Shown: positions 7,978-15,822 of the stretch, one piece after another | Layout: each line of letters starts with the position of its first letter | How positions within the stretch are numbered: position 1 is the stretch's first letter | Assembly (NCBI GenBank): GCA_000999315.1 | Contig: LCFW01000009.1 | Location: 1 to 49,983 of the forward strand | Direction: 5' to 3' | Source: Candidatus Peregrinibacteria bacterium GW2011_GWF2_43_17 | GTDB lineage: Bacteria; Patescibacteriota; Gracilibacteria; UBA1369; UBA12470 | DNA length: 49,983 nt | Notes under the pieces: model-generated | What the model was told of the DNA's origin: nothing | Database searches by the model: none | Seen by the model: the letters and a program-made list of their open reading frames with translations, nothing else | Translations under genes and position numbers: made by a program

Positions 7978-10323
7978 TTATGAGTTTGGGGTTACCGGTG
8001 GTTCCGCCGGTGGCGTAGCTCCGGGGGCAAGTGCAGGTGCGGGTGTCGCCGGAGTTGTATATAAAGTAGAATTTGTAACTTTTACTTTGCCGCCCCCCAT
8101 GTCTGCAAACTCTGTTTGTAACGGTTTTTTGCCTAATACGATTTTGATTTGTTCGTCTGTTAACATTGTTGTGCCATCTTTTTGGAACATCTTCCCTCTT
8201 AAGCCGCTAATGTCGGCTCCCTGCTGATATGTCGTTCCGCCACTGGCTATCACCTTATCCACGGTCACAGCCGTTCCGCCTGTAGCGGCCGCGGCATCTC
8301 CGGCTCTCGCCCTGTCGGTACTCGTACCCGATTCGGGCTCCGTTGTTGCGTCTGCGGTTCCTTTTGCAAATTCAACATCTTCGAAACTGACACCGGGGAA
8401 TGCGTCTTGTACATTTTTCTTATGTGTTTTGTACCAAGCTTCGAATTGGTGAAGTCCACCGATGCCGTCAAGTTCTTTAACCCCCGCCGCTTTAAGAGCT
8501 TCGATGGCTTTATTCGCCTGCTGATCATCGGAAAGTCCTCCTTGTATCCATTGTTTCACTATTTCCCCTTTCTCCGGCGTAGTCCCGCTATTGAATTTGG
8601 TCATCAAATTATCAAATCCCGCGCTTTGATCGCCATAAAATTTGGGCATCCATTCGGCCGCGTATGTGCCGACTTTTTTACTGCTCAACATCTCCGGAAG
8701 CGCATATACTTTGTTAAGCATTCCACTGATATCCGCGAAGCTGAATTGCTCGGCCTCTTTGCCTCTCGTCATAACCGGCACAATAGGTACGTATTTGAGC
8801 AATGAGGCTGTGAATTTCACCGCTCTGGTACCGGCGTCTTTGATGCCGTTGGTTATAGAATTTGCGATTGTTTTGTCGGCCGCGCCGAATACGCCCAGCC
8901 ATACAACCGCGACCGCGATACTCGCTATCATCAATTGTTGGATGTCGCTAATATTTGTTGAGAGCAGTGCGCCCGTAGCGTCTCCCGATGTCAGATCGCA
9001 CATTTTCAAGTTGCCGAGTCCTCCGACTTCTATACCGCCGCTTCCGCTGGATTTTACCTGGCTTGTCATCAAATAACCTACGGACATCGCCAAGCCGATG
9101 GCTATCGGCGCCATTACGTGCTGTAAGAATTTTTCTCCGATTTTCAACTCCGAGACGTATTGGCCTATTTGCGGCACGACGTAAGTCAGCGCCATGATCG
9201 GCGACATGGCTATTACGAGCCATAAAACGACCAGCCTTGCCAGCAAGACTATAAGTAACGCAACATAGGCGAAACCGAAAACTATATACATTATTATCGA
9301 GAACAGAGTGTTTATCGTGAGATCTTTGAGTGTTACCGTAGATCCCGACGACGATACTTCGGTAAGCCTGTTAAGACTCCCCAAATTCACCGCCATTACC
9401 AAGCCGATATTGTTTTGGTCCATCTTGGAGAAGAAATTTTCACCCCAAGAGTTTAATTTGGGTCCTATTTGGGCGGTACCAGTACCGGTAGACGTCCATT
9501 CCATGTCACCACATGCCATATCGTCAGATGTAAAGTTCCCATCCGTTCTTTTTGTGCCTTTACAGCAAAAAGCTTTGGCTATTAACCCGGCTTTTTCATA
9601 ATCCCAATATTCGCTTTCGTTACATTCGTCGATGCTCGCTGAAGATGATGTGGTTGATGCTGTATTAACCGTTGATCCCGTCTCGTCGCATCCCGCACTC
9701 GCCTCCGCCGCGCTTTCACAATTAAGTAGCGCCGGATTTGTACATATATATTTCTCCATATCCGCTTGCATATCCGCCGACTTATCTTGCGTCACCGAAT
9801 CAGCAATATCGTAAACTGCGATGGTTACCACGTTCGCGGCATCCAATATCACTTTGCACGCGAAGAACGAGAAGTTTACGGCAACCAACGCTATAACGAA
9901 TTTCGGAAGTATCGTTTTGAGAGCCATGTTGCCTTCTCCGCCCAGGCCCGTAACGTTATAAAACGCTATGACGAGCAATATGAATACGAAAATTATATTC
10001 ACCAAATTCCTGATAACCACCCATATTTCTCTAAGCCTGTCTCCCGCACCGACTCCGAAAATCAGATCGTTGTCCATCAAACTGCCCACCAACATAAGTA
10101 CCGGCCAAAATACCGCATGTATCAGTCCGAATCCCATGTTTACTTTTTGCTGGATTTGCATCATTGCGTCGTCAAGAGCGCTTGATATCGTGGATGTCGC
10201 CTCTACGGTGTCCGAATATATCAAGCATGAAGCTACGAATATGATCGCCGCAACCGGCATTATCAGATGAGGCTTCAACGCTTTTCTTAGGATTTTTCCG
10301 ATTTTGAGAAGTATATTTTTCAT
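7978..10323 (-). CDS. VirB6/TrbL-like polytopic membrane protein
   Basis: The 781-residue protein has an N-terminal hydrophobic segment (about 21-37) and further membrane helices near 65-85, 100-122, 137-160, 345-385, 410-432 and 470-492. A Cys-rich, Ser/Thr-rich extracytoplasmic loop lies at about 190-300. The paired helices ending in LARLVVLWLVIAMSP resemble the conserved core of VirB6/TrbL channel subunits of type IV secretion systems. The C-terminal 250 residues are soluble and end in an Ala/Pro-rich tail. It is the only operon member with a family resemblance. No VirB4-type ATPase is encoded nearby, so whether it moves DNA or protein is open. Spacing is 4-5 nt on each side. Confidence 0.75.
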   Translation of the reverse strand: MKNILLKIGKILRKALKPHLIMPVAAIIFVASCLIYSDTVEATSTISSALDDAMMQIQQKVNMGFGLIHAVFWPVLMLVGSLMDNDLIFGVGAGDRLREIWVVIRNLVNIIFVFILLVIAFYNVTGLGGEGNMALKTILPKFVIALVAVNFSFFACKVILDAANVVTIAVYDIADSVTQDKSADMQADMEKYICTNPALLNCESAAEASAGCDETGSTVNTASTTSSSASIDECNESEYWDYEKAGLIAKAFCCKGTKRTDGNFTSDDMACGDMEWTSTGTGTAQIGPKLNSWGENFFSKMDQNNIGLVMAVNLGSLNRLTEVSSSGSTVTLKDLTINTLFSIIMYIVFGFAYVALLIVLLARLVVLWLVIAMSPIMALTYVVPQIGQYVSELKIGEKFLQHVMAPIAIGLAMSVGYLMTSQVKSSGSGGIEVGGLGNLKMCDLTSGDATGALLSTNISDIQQLMIASIAVAVVWLGVFGAADKTIANSITNGIKDAGTRAVKFTASLLKYVPIVPVMTRGKEAEQFSFADISGMLNKVYALPEMLSSKKVGTYAAEWMPKFYGDQSAGFDNLMTKFNSGTTPEKGEIVKQWIQGGLSDDQQANKAIEALKAAGVKELDGIGGLHQFEAWYKTHKKNVQDAFPGVSFEDVEFAKGTADATTEPESGTSTDRARAGDAAAATGGTAVTVDKVIASGGTTYQQGADISGLRGKMFQKDGTTMLTDEQIKIVLGKKPLQTEFADMGGGKVKVTNSTLYTTPATPAPALAPGATPPAEPPVTPNS

Positions 10324-10327
10324 GTTT

Positions 10328-11224
10328 TTAAGTTGTTCCGCCGGATAACATCGATCCGATTATCGCGGTTATTCCCATCCCGCCTCCGACCACCGCCGTC
10401 GCGATACCTTTCCCGCTCGTCGCTTTGGCCAGAAATGATTTTTTGCCTTGCGTGGCGACGCTCTGTTGTCTTGCCTCCATATCCGCGATTTCTTGCGCTT
10501 TTTGCGCCATGTCTTGCGCCAGTTCGTCATTGTAAGCCTCCATGTTTTGCTTTTCCGCTTGCGCTTGTCTCATTTCGGCAACCGTTTCCGCGGGTTCCTT
10601 TTTAACGGTTTCTTTTATCTCGGTTTTTTGCGGTTGTATCGGTTGCCTTGTCGTAATTTCCTCCTGAATTACGTCTTTTCTCGTCCTCTTTTTCGGAGAT
10701 CTTAACCTTTGAGGCATGTCCATTCCGCCCGCGGTCGTTTCAAATTCGAATTTGTAACTTTCGTCTTTTTTCCCGCCAAAAATTCGCGGCAATAAAGATT
10801 TTTGTCGCTGAAACGCATCTTGTCGCCTTGAGTCTTGCAATGCCATATTCGCACCGAAAGCCGCGTTCATGAATTCGTTTTGATTGTGCATTTGCGCGAT
10901 TTCCGAAACCGTATCTTTCAAAAACTCGTTCGGATCAAAATCATCACCGAGAGATATCTCTCCGGAAAGGAATTTCGCGAGTGAATTCATCTTTCGCGGT
11001 TCATCTTTTATTTTTTCGACTTTATCCAAAATCCTTTTTTGGACATCTTCCATCTTGGGGAAATAACGCTCGAGATATTTTTTCATAATTTCCCTTATCG
11101 CAGAACCCGGATCGGTGGAACCCCACGCATCCGCAAGCTCATCTCTGTTGAGCATGAGGTCGCGCATGGCCGGTATAAGCCTTTCGTCGAGTATCCTTTG
11201 AGTTTTGGGATTAAGTTCGTTCAT
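10328..11224 (-). CDS. Membrane-anchored coiled-coil protein of unknown function
   Basis: No family is recognised for this 298-residue protein. Residues 1-160 are helical and charged. A basic Pro/Thr/Gln-rich linker follows (about 170-205), then a Gln/Glu/Ala-rich coiled coil (about 210-260), and one glycine-rich C-terminal membrane helix (GIATAVVGGGMGITAIIGSM, about 272-292). This suggests a tail-anchored cytoplasmic protein that docks on the membrane. It is the third gene of the operon, 3 nt after the preceding gene and 4 nt before the VirB6-like gene. Confidence 0.8.
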   Translation of the reverse strand: MNELNPKTQRILDERLIPAMRDLMLNRDELADAWGSTDPGSAIREIMKKYLERYFPKMEDVQKRILDKVEKIKDEPRKMNSLAKFLSGEISLGDDFDPNEFLKDTVSEIAQMHNQNEFMNAAFGANMALQDSRRQDAFQRQKSLLPRIFGGKKDESYKFEFETTAGGMDMPQRLRSPKKRTRKDVIQEEITTRQPIQPQKTEIKETVKKEPAETVAEMRQAQAEKQNMEAYNDELAQDMAQKAQEIADMEARQQSVATQGKKSFLAKATSGKGIATAVVGGGMGITAIIGSMLSGGTT

Positions 11225-11227
11225 TTT

Positions 11228-12766
11228 TTACACGGTTACAAATTGACTTTTTTCGATTTCTTCAAGATAAGCTTTCTGATCGGGAACTCTGATTTTTTTC
11301 ATATCCGAGTAGATTGATTCGTACCACCCCGATATCGTTTCGAGCATTAATTTTTCTTCCGTCACTCCATCCATTTCCGATGGAGGATTTTCAATCCCCA
11401 GTCCCGCAAAAGTTGTCGCCTTGAATCCGCCTTTTTCGTGTTTCTCGTTTATTTTTTCAAAACCGTCGTTAATCGTCGGCAAATTGTCCTTGAACCATTT
11501 CCCGAGTTCCGGACGATTCAGGTAACTTTTCTTAAATTTTGTTTCTTTTTCCGCTTGAACTTCGCGAGCTTTTTCTTCATCCGTTTTCGACGCACCTGCG
11601 GCCAGCCTTCTAAGTCCGCCTTCCGTAACCACCTCGTACAAAGCCGCTCCGGTCGCCAAACCGCCCCACATCGGGACGTTTAGCAGCACTCCTTCCACAT
11701 CTTTGTTTTTCGCGTTTATCACCAAGTTCAAAACCGCGATCGCTATAGCCGCTCTTCCGACTATTTCATATCCGAGAATATTCATGTATGACATGTAATG
11801 TTTAGCGATATTCGAGTGGAACATTTTATCGAAATTTTTACTCGCGTCTTTTTGCATTTCCACCATCTCTTCTTGTCCTTTTTGATAAGTGCCTTCGCTT
11901 TTCGCTTTGCCGTGCATCGCCAAAACATCCGACGACAACCCTTCGGCCGATCCGATCAGTTGATCGGTTTGCATAACCGTGAAATACCCGATTTTCGTCA
12001 TTTCATGTATTACGCGAGCTCCGTCGTCGCCATATTTTTCAATAAGCGCCTTCCCCACTTCGTGCCTTTGAGCTGACGTCAAAAGCATCGCCGCCGACAA
12101 AACCGCCGTCTTGCCGATCGCCGCAATTTCATCTTCCATTTTGCCTTTCCCCGATAAATCTATCGTGAAAGCGGATGTATCCGATTTTGAAAGATTCACC
12201 ATTCTTTCGGCGACATCTTCGTAATCCGTTTTTTCAAGTTGTTTTCCTTCTTCAACTTTGCTTATCACGTCAAACATTTTTTTATCTTTTTTGTCCGCTT
12301 TTTCGTAAACCGTTCCGTCGTTGACCGTATTGACAAGTTCGCGCAAATCCATGTTTTTCAAGATTGCGAACCCGTATTTTACGAAATCTATCATTTCCGT
12401 TTTCGTATCTATCAATTTCGACTTGCCTTCGCGACTGCCGTAAGCTTTGAGCGTATCGGTATATCTCTCGTGCAATTTCGCCAGTTCGTCTTTGTGTTTG
12501 GTTTTGATTTCCGTTTTCGCTTTTTGGTACGCTACGTCGGTTGAACTTTTTTCCGCGGCCTGTTTTTGTTCTATATCTTTTGCCGCAGTTAATCTGACCG
12601 AATCTTCCCTGAATTCTTGCAAAACGTTATCTCTGATAAAATCTCCTTTCGCTTTCGCCCGCAGTCCCATATCCATCACGTCATCCAATCTTTTTTCGAA
12701 TTGATCGGATGCTTTTTGGGACTCTTCTGCGAGATCCTTATCGATCTTTGTGTCTTTTGGAGTCAT
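11228..12766 (-). CDS. Helical membrane-associated protein of unknown function
   Basis: I do not recognise this 512-residue protein. The first 330 residues are charged and helical with many Lys and Asp. Two hydrophobic segments near 343-365 (IVGRAAIAIAVLNLVI) and 372-392 (VPMWGGLATGAALYEVV) could cross the membrane as a hairpin. The C-terminal 120 residues are soluble. There is no signal peptide, so both ends are probably cytoplasmic. It starts 2 nt after the 150-residue gene. Its place between two membrane proteins suggests a part in the same assembly. Confidence 0.8.
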   Translation of the reverse strand: MTPKDTKIDKDLAEESQKASDQFEKRLDDVMDMGLRAKAKGDFIRDNVLQEFREDSVRLTAAKDIEQKQAAEKSSTDVAYQKAKTEIKTKHKDELAKLHERYTDTLKAYGSREGKSKLIDTKTEMIDFVKYGFAILKNMDLRELVNTVNDGTVYEKADKKDKKMFDVISKVEEGKQLEKTDYEDVAERMVNLSKSDTSAFTIDLSGKGKMEDEIAAIGKTAVLSAAMLLTSAQRHEVGKALIEKYGDDGARVIHEMTKIGYFTVMQTDQLIGSAEGLSSDVLAMHGKAKSEGTYQKGQEEMVEMQKDASKNFDKMFHSNIAKHYMSYMNILGYEIVGRAAIAIAVLNLVINAKNKDVEGVLLNVPMWGGLATGAALYEVVTEGGLRRLAAGASKTDEEKAREVQAEKETKFKKSYLNRPELGKWFKDNLPTINDGFEKINEKHEKGGFKATTFAGLGIENPPSEMDGVTEEKLMLETISGWYESIYSDMKKIRVPDQKAYLEEIEKSQFVTV

Positions 12767-12768
12767 TT

Positions 12769-13221
12769 TTATAATTTAAAAGCCCTGACCAGCATATCGA
12801 GAAAATTTTCTTCTTTGCCCTCCCATTCGGGAAGTTGCGTAAGAAGTGTTTTTCTAACTTCCACGGGGTCGTAATCCGCAAGTTGTATAATCAAATCCGC
12901 CATATGTTTTTTTGCGAATCTGACATGTAAAGTTTTTACAAACGGAGGCTCATATATGATCCAGAAAGCCCTCATGTGGCTAAACGGATATGTTTTATCC
13001 GCAACTCTGATCCCGAATTCCGAGATCTCGATTTCTATATCTTTCGGGTCTTGTCTGTATTCGAGATAATAAACTATCGCCAATACCGAAAATGCCACCG
13101 CCATAGTCCAGGAACTCGTAAGTATCGCGTAAGCTATCAAGGCCGCCGTCAAAGATATTGCAACCGTCGCCCACACGGGTCCTTTTTTATGTTTCACGTA
13201 TTCCGGAGCTATCCATTTCAT
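12769..13221 (-). CDS. Small two-helix membrane protein, first gene of the VirB6-like operon
   Basis: The 150-residue protein has two membrane helices (about 18-36 and 39-54) and then a roughly 90-residue beta-rich domain (IEIEISEFGIRVADKTYPF...). The domain resembles the bacterial PH-like domains that follow two-helix hairpins in small envelope proteins; that likeness is weak. In size and topology it also recalls PrgI-type proteins found beside VirB6-like genes. The ATG lies about 16 nt after the predicted transcription start, with no Shine-Dalgarno site. Confidence 0.8.
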   Translation of the reverse strand: MKWIAPEYVKHKKGPVWATVAISLTAALIAYAILTSSWTMAVAFSVLAIVYYLEYRQDPKDIEIEISEFGIRVADKTYPFSHMRAFWIIYEPPFVKTLHVRFAKKHMADLIIQLADYDPVEVRKTLLTQLPEWEGKEENFLDMLVRAFKL

Positions 13222-13243
13222 TTTTGTTTTTTTAAATCTTTAT

Positions 13244-13272
13244 AGTTTATCATAAAATAACGGGAGAATCAA
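13244..13272 (-). promoter_or_regulatory. Promoter of the VirB6-like operon
   Basis: On the minus strand TTGATT (13267-13272), a 17-nt spacer and TAAACT (13244-13249). With the rpsR terminator just upstream, this gives the five-gene operon its own transcript. Confidence 0.5.
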
Positions 13273-13294
13273 CCCCCGTGAGCGGGCACATACG

Positions 13295-13336
13295 AAAAAA
13301 GCGCCTCGGTAAGCCGTTTTGGACTATCCGGGCGCC
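13295..13336 (-). terminator. Rho-independent terminator after rpsR
   Basis: On the minus strand GCGCC pairs with GGCGC and CGG with CCG inside, followed by six T. It closes the rpsF-ssb-rpsR transcript. A smaller hairpin (CCGTCC/GGACGG) lies directly after the rpsR stop. Confidence 0.7.
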
Positions 13337-13358
13337 CTCTTGCCGTCCTGCGGACGGT

Positions 13359-13559
13359 CTACGGAACGAATGGCAACAAAGCCATCATTCTTGCGTTTTT
13401 GACCGCTTTTGCAACTTGTTTTTGATGAGCCAGGCACAATTTTGAGTACCTTCTGGCTTGTATCTTGTTGAACCCCGTTACATGCGGACGAAGAACGTTC
13501 AACTTTTTGTAATCGATGTACGTTGCTCCCATTTTGCAGAATCTACATTTTCCAGACAT
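13359..13559 (-). CDS. rpsR: Small ribosomal subunit protein bS18
   Basis: The 66-residue protein has the S18 core: a C-x2-C start (CRFCK), YIDYKKLNVLRPHVT and the basic helix TGFNKIQARRYSKLC. S18 binds 16S rRNA next to S6 in the platform of the small subunit. It ends the conserved rpsF-ssb-rpsR operon, 21 nt after ssb, and a strong terminator follows. Length is normal, and the Cys set suggests a zinc-binding variant. Confidence 0.95.
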   Translation of the reverse strand: MSGKCRFCKMGATYIDYKKLNVLRPHVTGFNKIQARRYSKLCLAHQKQVAKAVKNARMMALLPFVP

Positions 13560-13580
13560 ATGTTTTTATGGGTTTAATTA

Positions 13581-14021
13581 TTAGCCTTCAAACGATAAAT
13601 CGGCATCTATTGACGGTTCCATAACGCTACCCTCTTCTTTAACCGGTAGGGCTTCTTCTGCGGAAACACCTTCTTGCGCTTCACCATTTTTCTTCTTTTC
13701 AAGGATAATCATATCTTCAACGACAACTTCCGTCCTGTGTTTTCTTGTTCCGTCCGGCAAATCCCAAACTCTTGTTTTAAGATAACCTTCGACGTAAACA
13801 AGATTCCCTTTTTTAAGAAGCGTTGAGCATATTTCGGCCAGCTTGGACCAAGCTACACACTCCGTAAATTCGGCGGATTCGTGTTTTTCGCCGCCGGCTG
13901 TAACCCACGCTCTATTTGTCGCAACACCGAATGTGGCAACTTTTTGGCCGTTTTGGGTCTCTTTTAGTTCGGGCGCCCTTGTGAGGTTTCCGACCAGAAT
14001 GACTTTGTTGACTGTTCTCAT
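13581..14021 (-). CDS. ssb: Single-stranded DNA-binding protein
   Basis: SSB coats single-stranded DNA during replication and repair. The OB-fold (about residues 1-105) starts with VNKVILVGNLTRAPELKET and includes the WSKLAEICSTLLKKGNLVYVEG strand pair. The tail is short and acidic but ends DADLSFEG rather than the usual DDIPF-type tip, so the C-terminal hydrophobic Phe-end that binds partner proteins is altered. Total length is 146 residues. It sits between rpsF and rpsR, the standard order in bacteria. Confidence 0.95.
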   Translation of the reverse strand: MRTVNKVILVGNLTRAPELKETQNGQKVATFGVATNRAWVTAGGEKHESAEFTECVAWSKLAEICSTLLKKGNLVYVEGYLKTRVWDLPDGTRKHRTEVVVEDMIILEKKKNGEAQEGVSAEEALPVKEEGSVMEPSIDADLSFEG

Positions 14022-14043
14022 TCTTTTTTTGGTTAAATGTTTT

Positions 14044-14658
14044 CTATAAGCTTATATCGAGATCGGTATCGTCTATGATCGCTTTTAATTTTTCATCCAG
14101 GTCGCTCAACTTTTTCTTGCTATCTTTTTCTTCTTTTTTGGCAGGTTTTTTCTCTTCGACGACTTCTTCTACGACTTCCGTAATTTCCGGCTTTTTATCA
14201 ATAACTTCTTCTTTTACGACTTTTTTCTTCAAAACTTTTTTCTCCTTTTTTACCTCTTTTGCTTCTTCTTTTTTCGCGGCTTCTTTTTTCTTGTCTTCCT
14301 TCGGTTTCTTTTTGAAATCCAAATCCTCTTCCGTGATTTTTCTTGGCGTGTAATCGTCAGGAGTGATTATCAAAAGACATCTCAAAACCCCTAGATTGAT
14401 TCTTAGCGCATCCTGTATCTCTTTCAGCTTGGATGGTTCCAAATTGAAATTTAGAACGACGTAATATCCCACTTCCTCTTTTTTAATACCGTACTTCAAA
14501 TCTCTTCTGCCCCATACGTCCTCGTGAAAAATATCGCCATTCGCATCGGAAATAATCTTCTTTACGGCTTCCAACTCCTTGGCGATAAGGTCGTCGGTTT
14601 TGTCAGCCTTGAAGATGATCATCAGCTCGTACTTGCGAGCTTCTTTGTTGTGTGCCAT
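14044..14658 (-). CDS. rpsF: Small ribosomal subunit protein bS6 with a long charged tail
   Basis: Residues 1-105 are a normal S6 fold (YELMIIFKADKTDDLIAKEL; GRRDLKYGIKKEEVGYYVVLNF; LRCLLI). Residues 106-204 add a Lys/Glu-rich low-complexity tail, making the protein nearly twice the usual length. The tail ends with an acidic stretch (AIIDDTDLDISL). S6 binds S18 and 16S rRNA. An AGGAAG Shine-Dalgarno-like run lies a few bases before the ATG, which is rare in this window. It is the first gene of the rpsF-ssb-rpsR operon. Confidence 0.93.
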   Translation of the reverse strand: MAHNKEARKYELMIIFKADKTDDLIAKELEAVKKIISDANGDIFHEDVWGRRDLKYGIKKEEVGYYVVLNFNLEPSKLKEIQDALRINLGVLRCLLIITPDDYTPRKITEEDLDFKKKPKEDKKKEAAKKEEAKEVKKEKKVLKKKVVKEEVIDKKPEITEVVEEVVEEKKPAKKEEKDSKKKLSDLDEKLKAIIDDTDLDISL

Positions 14659-14745
14659 TTCTTCCTGTGGTTAAAGCCTTCAAATGCCTTTTCGAAAGCA
14701 GAAAGTATTTTTTTAAAAGCGGGGAGAAGATACCAGAGCAATCCC

Positions 14746-15600
14746 TTATTTGCAAATCTTTTTTAACAAGTAAAGTGTTCCTTTCGGTCCTTTTAAAATA
14801 TCCCCCTTCTCATCAATGACAGGGGATGGCCATTTCTTATCTGTTATTTCGCCAACCGTGAACGGGGTCCCGTATTTGCCGCTCAAGAAAGCATCGTCGT
14901 TTCTGCCTTTTCCGGGCTGATCCCCTACGACCAGTATTTTTCTTGCCGATTTACCCGCATCCAAGCCATATATTCCTTTCAAATATTTGGCGAATCTGAT
15001 GATGCCTTGGTCTTTATTGGCATTTTTGGGGCTTATATGGATTGCCAAGCCCGACTCCAAAGTTTCGAATTTATGTCCGTTTTTGAATTTATCAAGAATT
15101 TTTTCGCAGATTTTTGCGATCTTCTTAACCCGTTGGAATCTCGCTTGTTGGCTCTTAAGGTCTTTTTTATACAATCTGATTAAAAATTGTGTTTTTCTTG
15201 TCTCATCTACGGATTCAAGTATTTTACCCAATGTTTTTCGTATCTCTTCGCCCAGTTCTTTTCTGTCTAAAAGTTTCGAGTCCCATCTTATCCGATAAAA
15301 TTCTTTGTAGCTCTTCGAGCTTTCATCAAAAAAATACCCGAGGGCGCCGTTCTCGCAGATCATATACCAGTTTTTACGTGCCAGTTTTTTATCTTTCGCA
15401 TGTATTAAAATTTGCTCGTTAAATGTCTTTTCCGCATGTTTCATGTCTCTGCCCGTGGCAAACGCGAGTGGCATTTTTTCGCTCAAACAAGCCAGTTTTT
15501 TAGCTAAAGGTATAGGCATGTTGGTATGCTCGAGTTCAGTCAAAGTACCATCTATGTCGAACATCGCCGCGATAAAATGAGAATTTTTAGTGAAGATCAT
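14746..15600 (-). CDS. HAD-superfamily phosphatase (Cof/phosphomannomutase-like type)
   Basis: The 284-residue protein shows the four HAD motifs: I, MFDIDGTLT (about 12-20), with the nucleophile Asp; II, FATGRD (about 50); III, a Lys in the cap-following region (NKDQGIIRF); and IV, GDQPGKGRNDDAFL (about 224). The 140-residue cap between motifs II and III places it in the HAD-IIB group, whose members act on sugar phosphates or phosphomannose. Substrate cannot be told from the sequence. A weak promoter precedes it. Confidence 0.85.
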   Translation of the reverse strand: MIFTKNSHFIAAMFDIDGTLTELEHTNMPIPLAKKLACLSEKMPLAFATGRDMKHAEKTFNEQILIHAKDKKLARKNWYMICENGALGYFFDESSKSYKEFYRIRWDSKLLDRKELGEEIRKTLGKILESVDETRKTQFLIRLYKKDLKSQQARFQRVKKIAKICEKILDKFKNGHKFETLESGLAIHISPKNANKDQGIIRFAKYLKGIYGLDAGKSARKILVVGDQPGKGRNDDAFLSGKYGTPFTVGEITDKKWPSPVIDEKGDILKGPKGTLYLLKKICK

Positions 15601-15650
15601 TTGTTTTAGGGCCTGTGCACACTATTGGTTTCGATTGGAATATCGCAGAT

Positions 15651-15679
15651 ATTATAGCAGTTCAAGGAACGACGACGAA
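15651..15679 (-). promoter_or_regulatory. Possible promoter of the HAD gene
   Basis: A perfect TATAAT (15651-15656 on the minus strand) with a 17-nt spacer to a weak -35 box, TTCGTC (15674-15679). The leader would be about 40 nt. Confidence 0.4.
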
Positions 15680-15822
15680 GTGATACTGGAAACAGACCGT
15701 CCGAGAATGAACTTTTTTAAGAAAACGCATTGTTTTTAAATTTGCTTAATGATTCGCAATGCTTTTTGCTATCTGTTGCACAGAATAACATTTTACGGCT
15801 TGTTTAGGACCGTCCTCAAATT

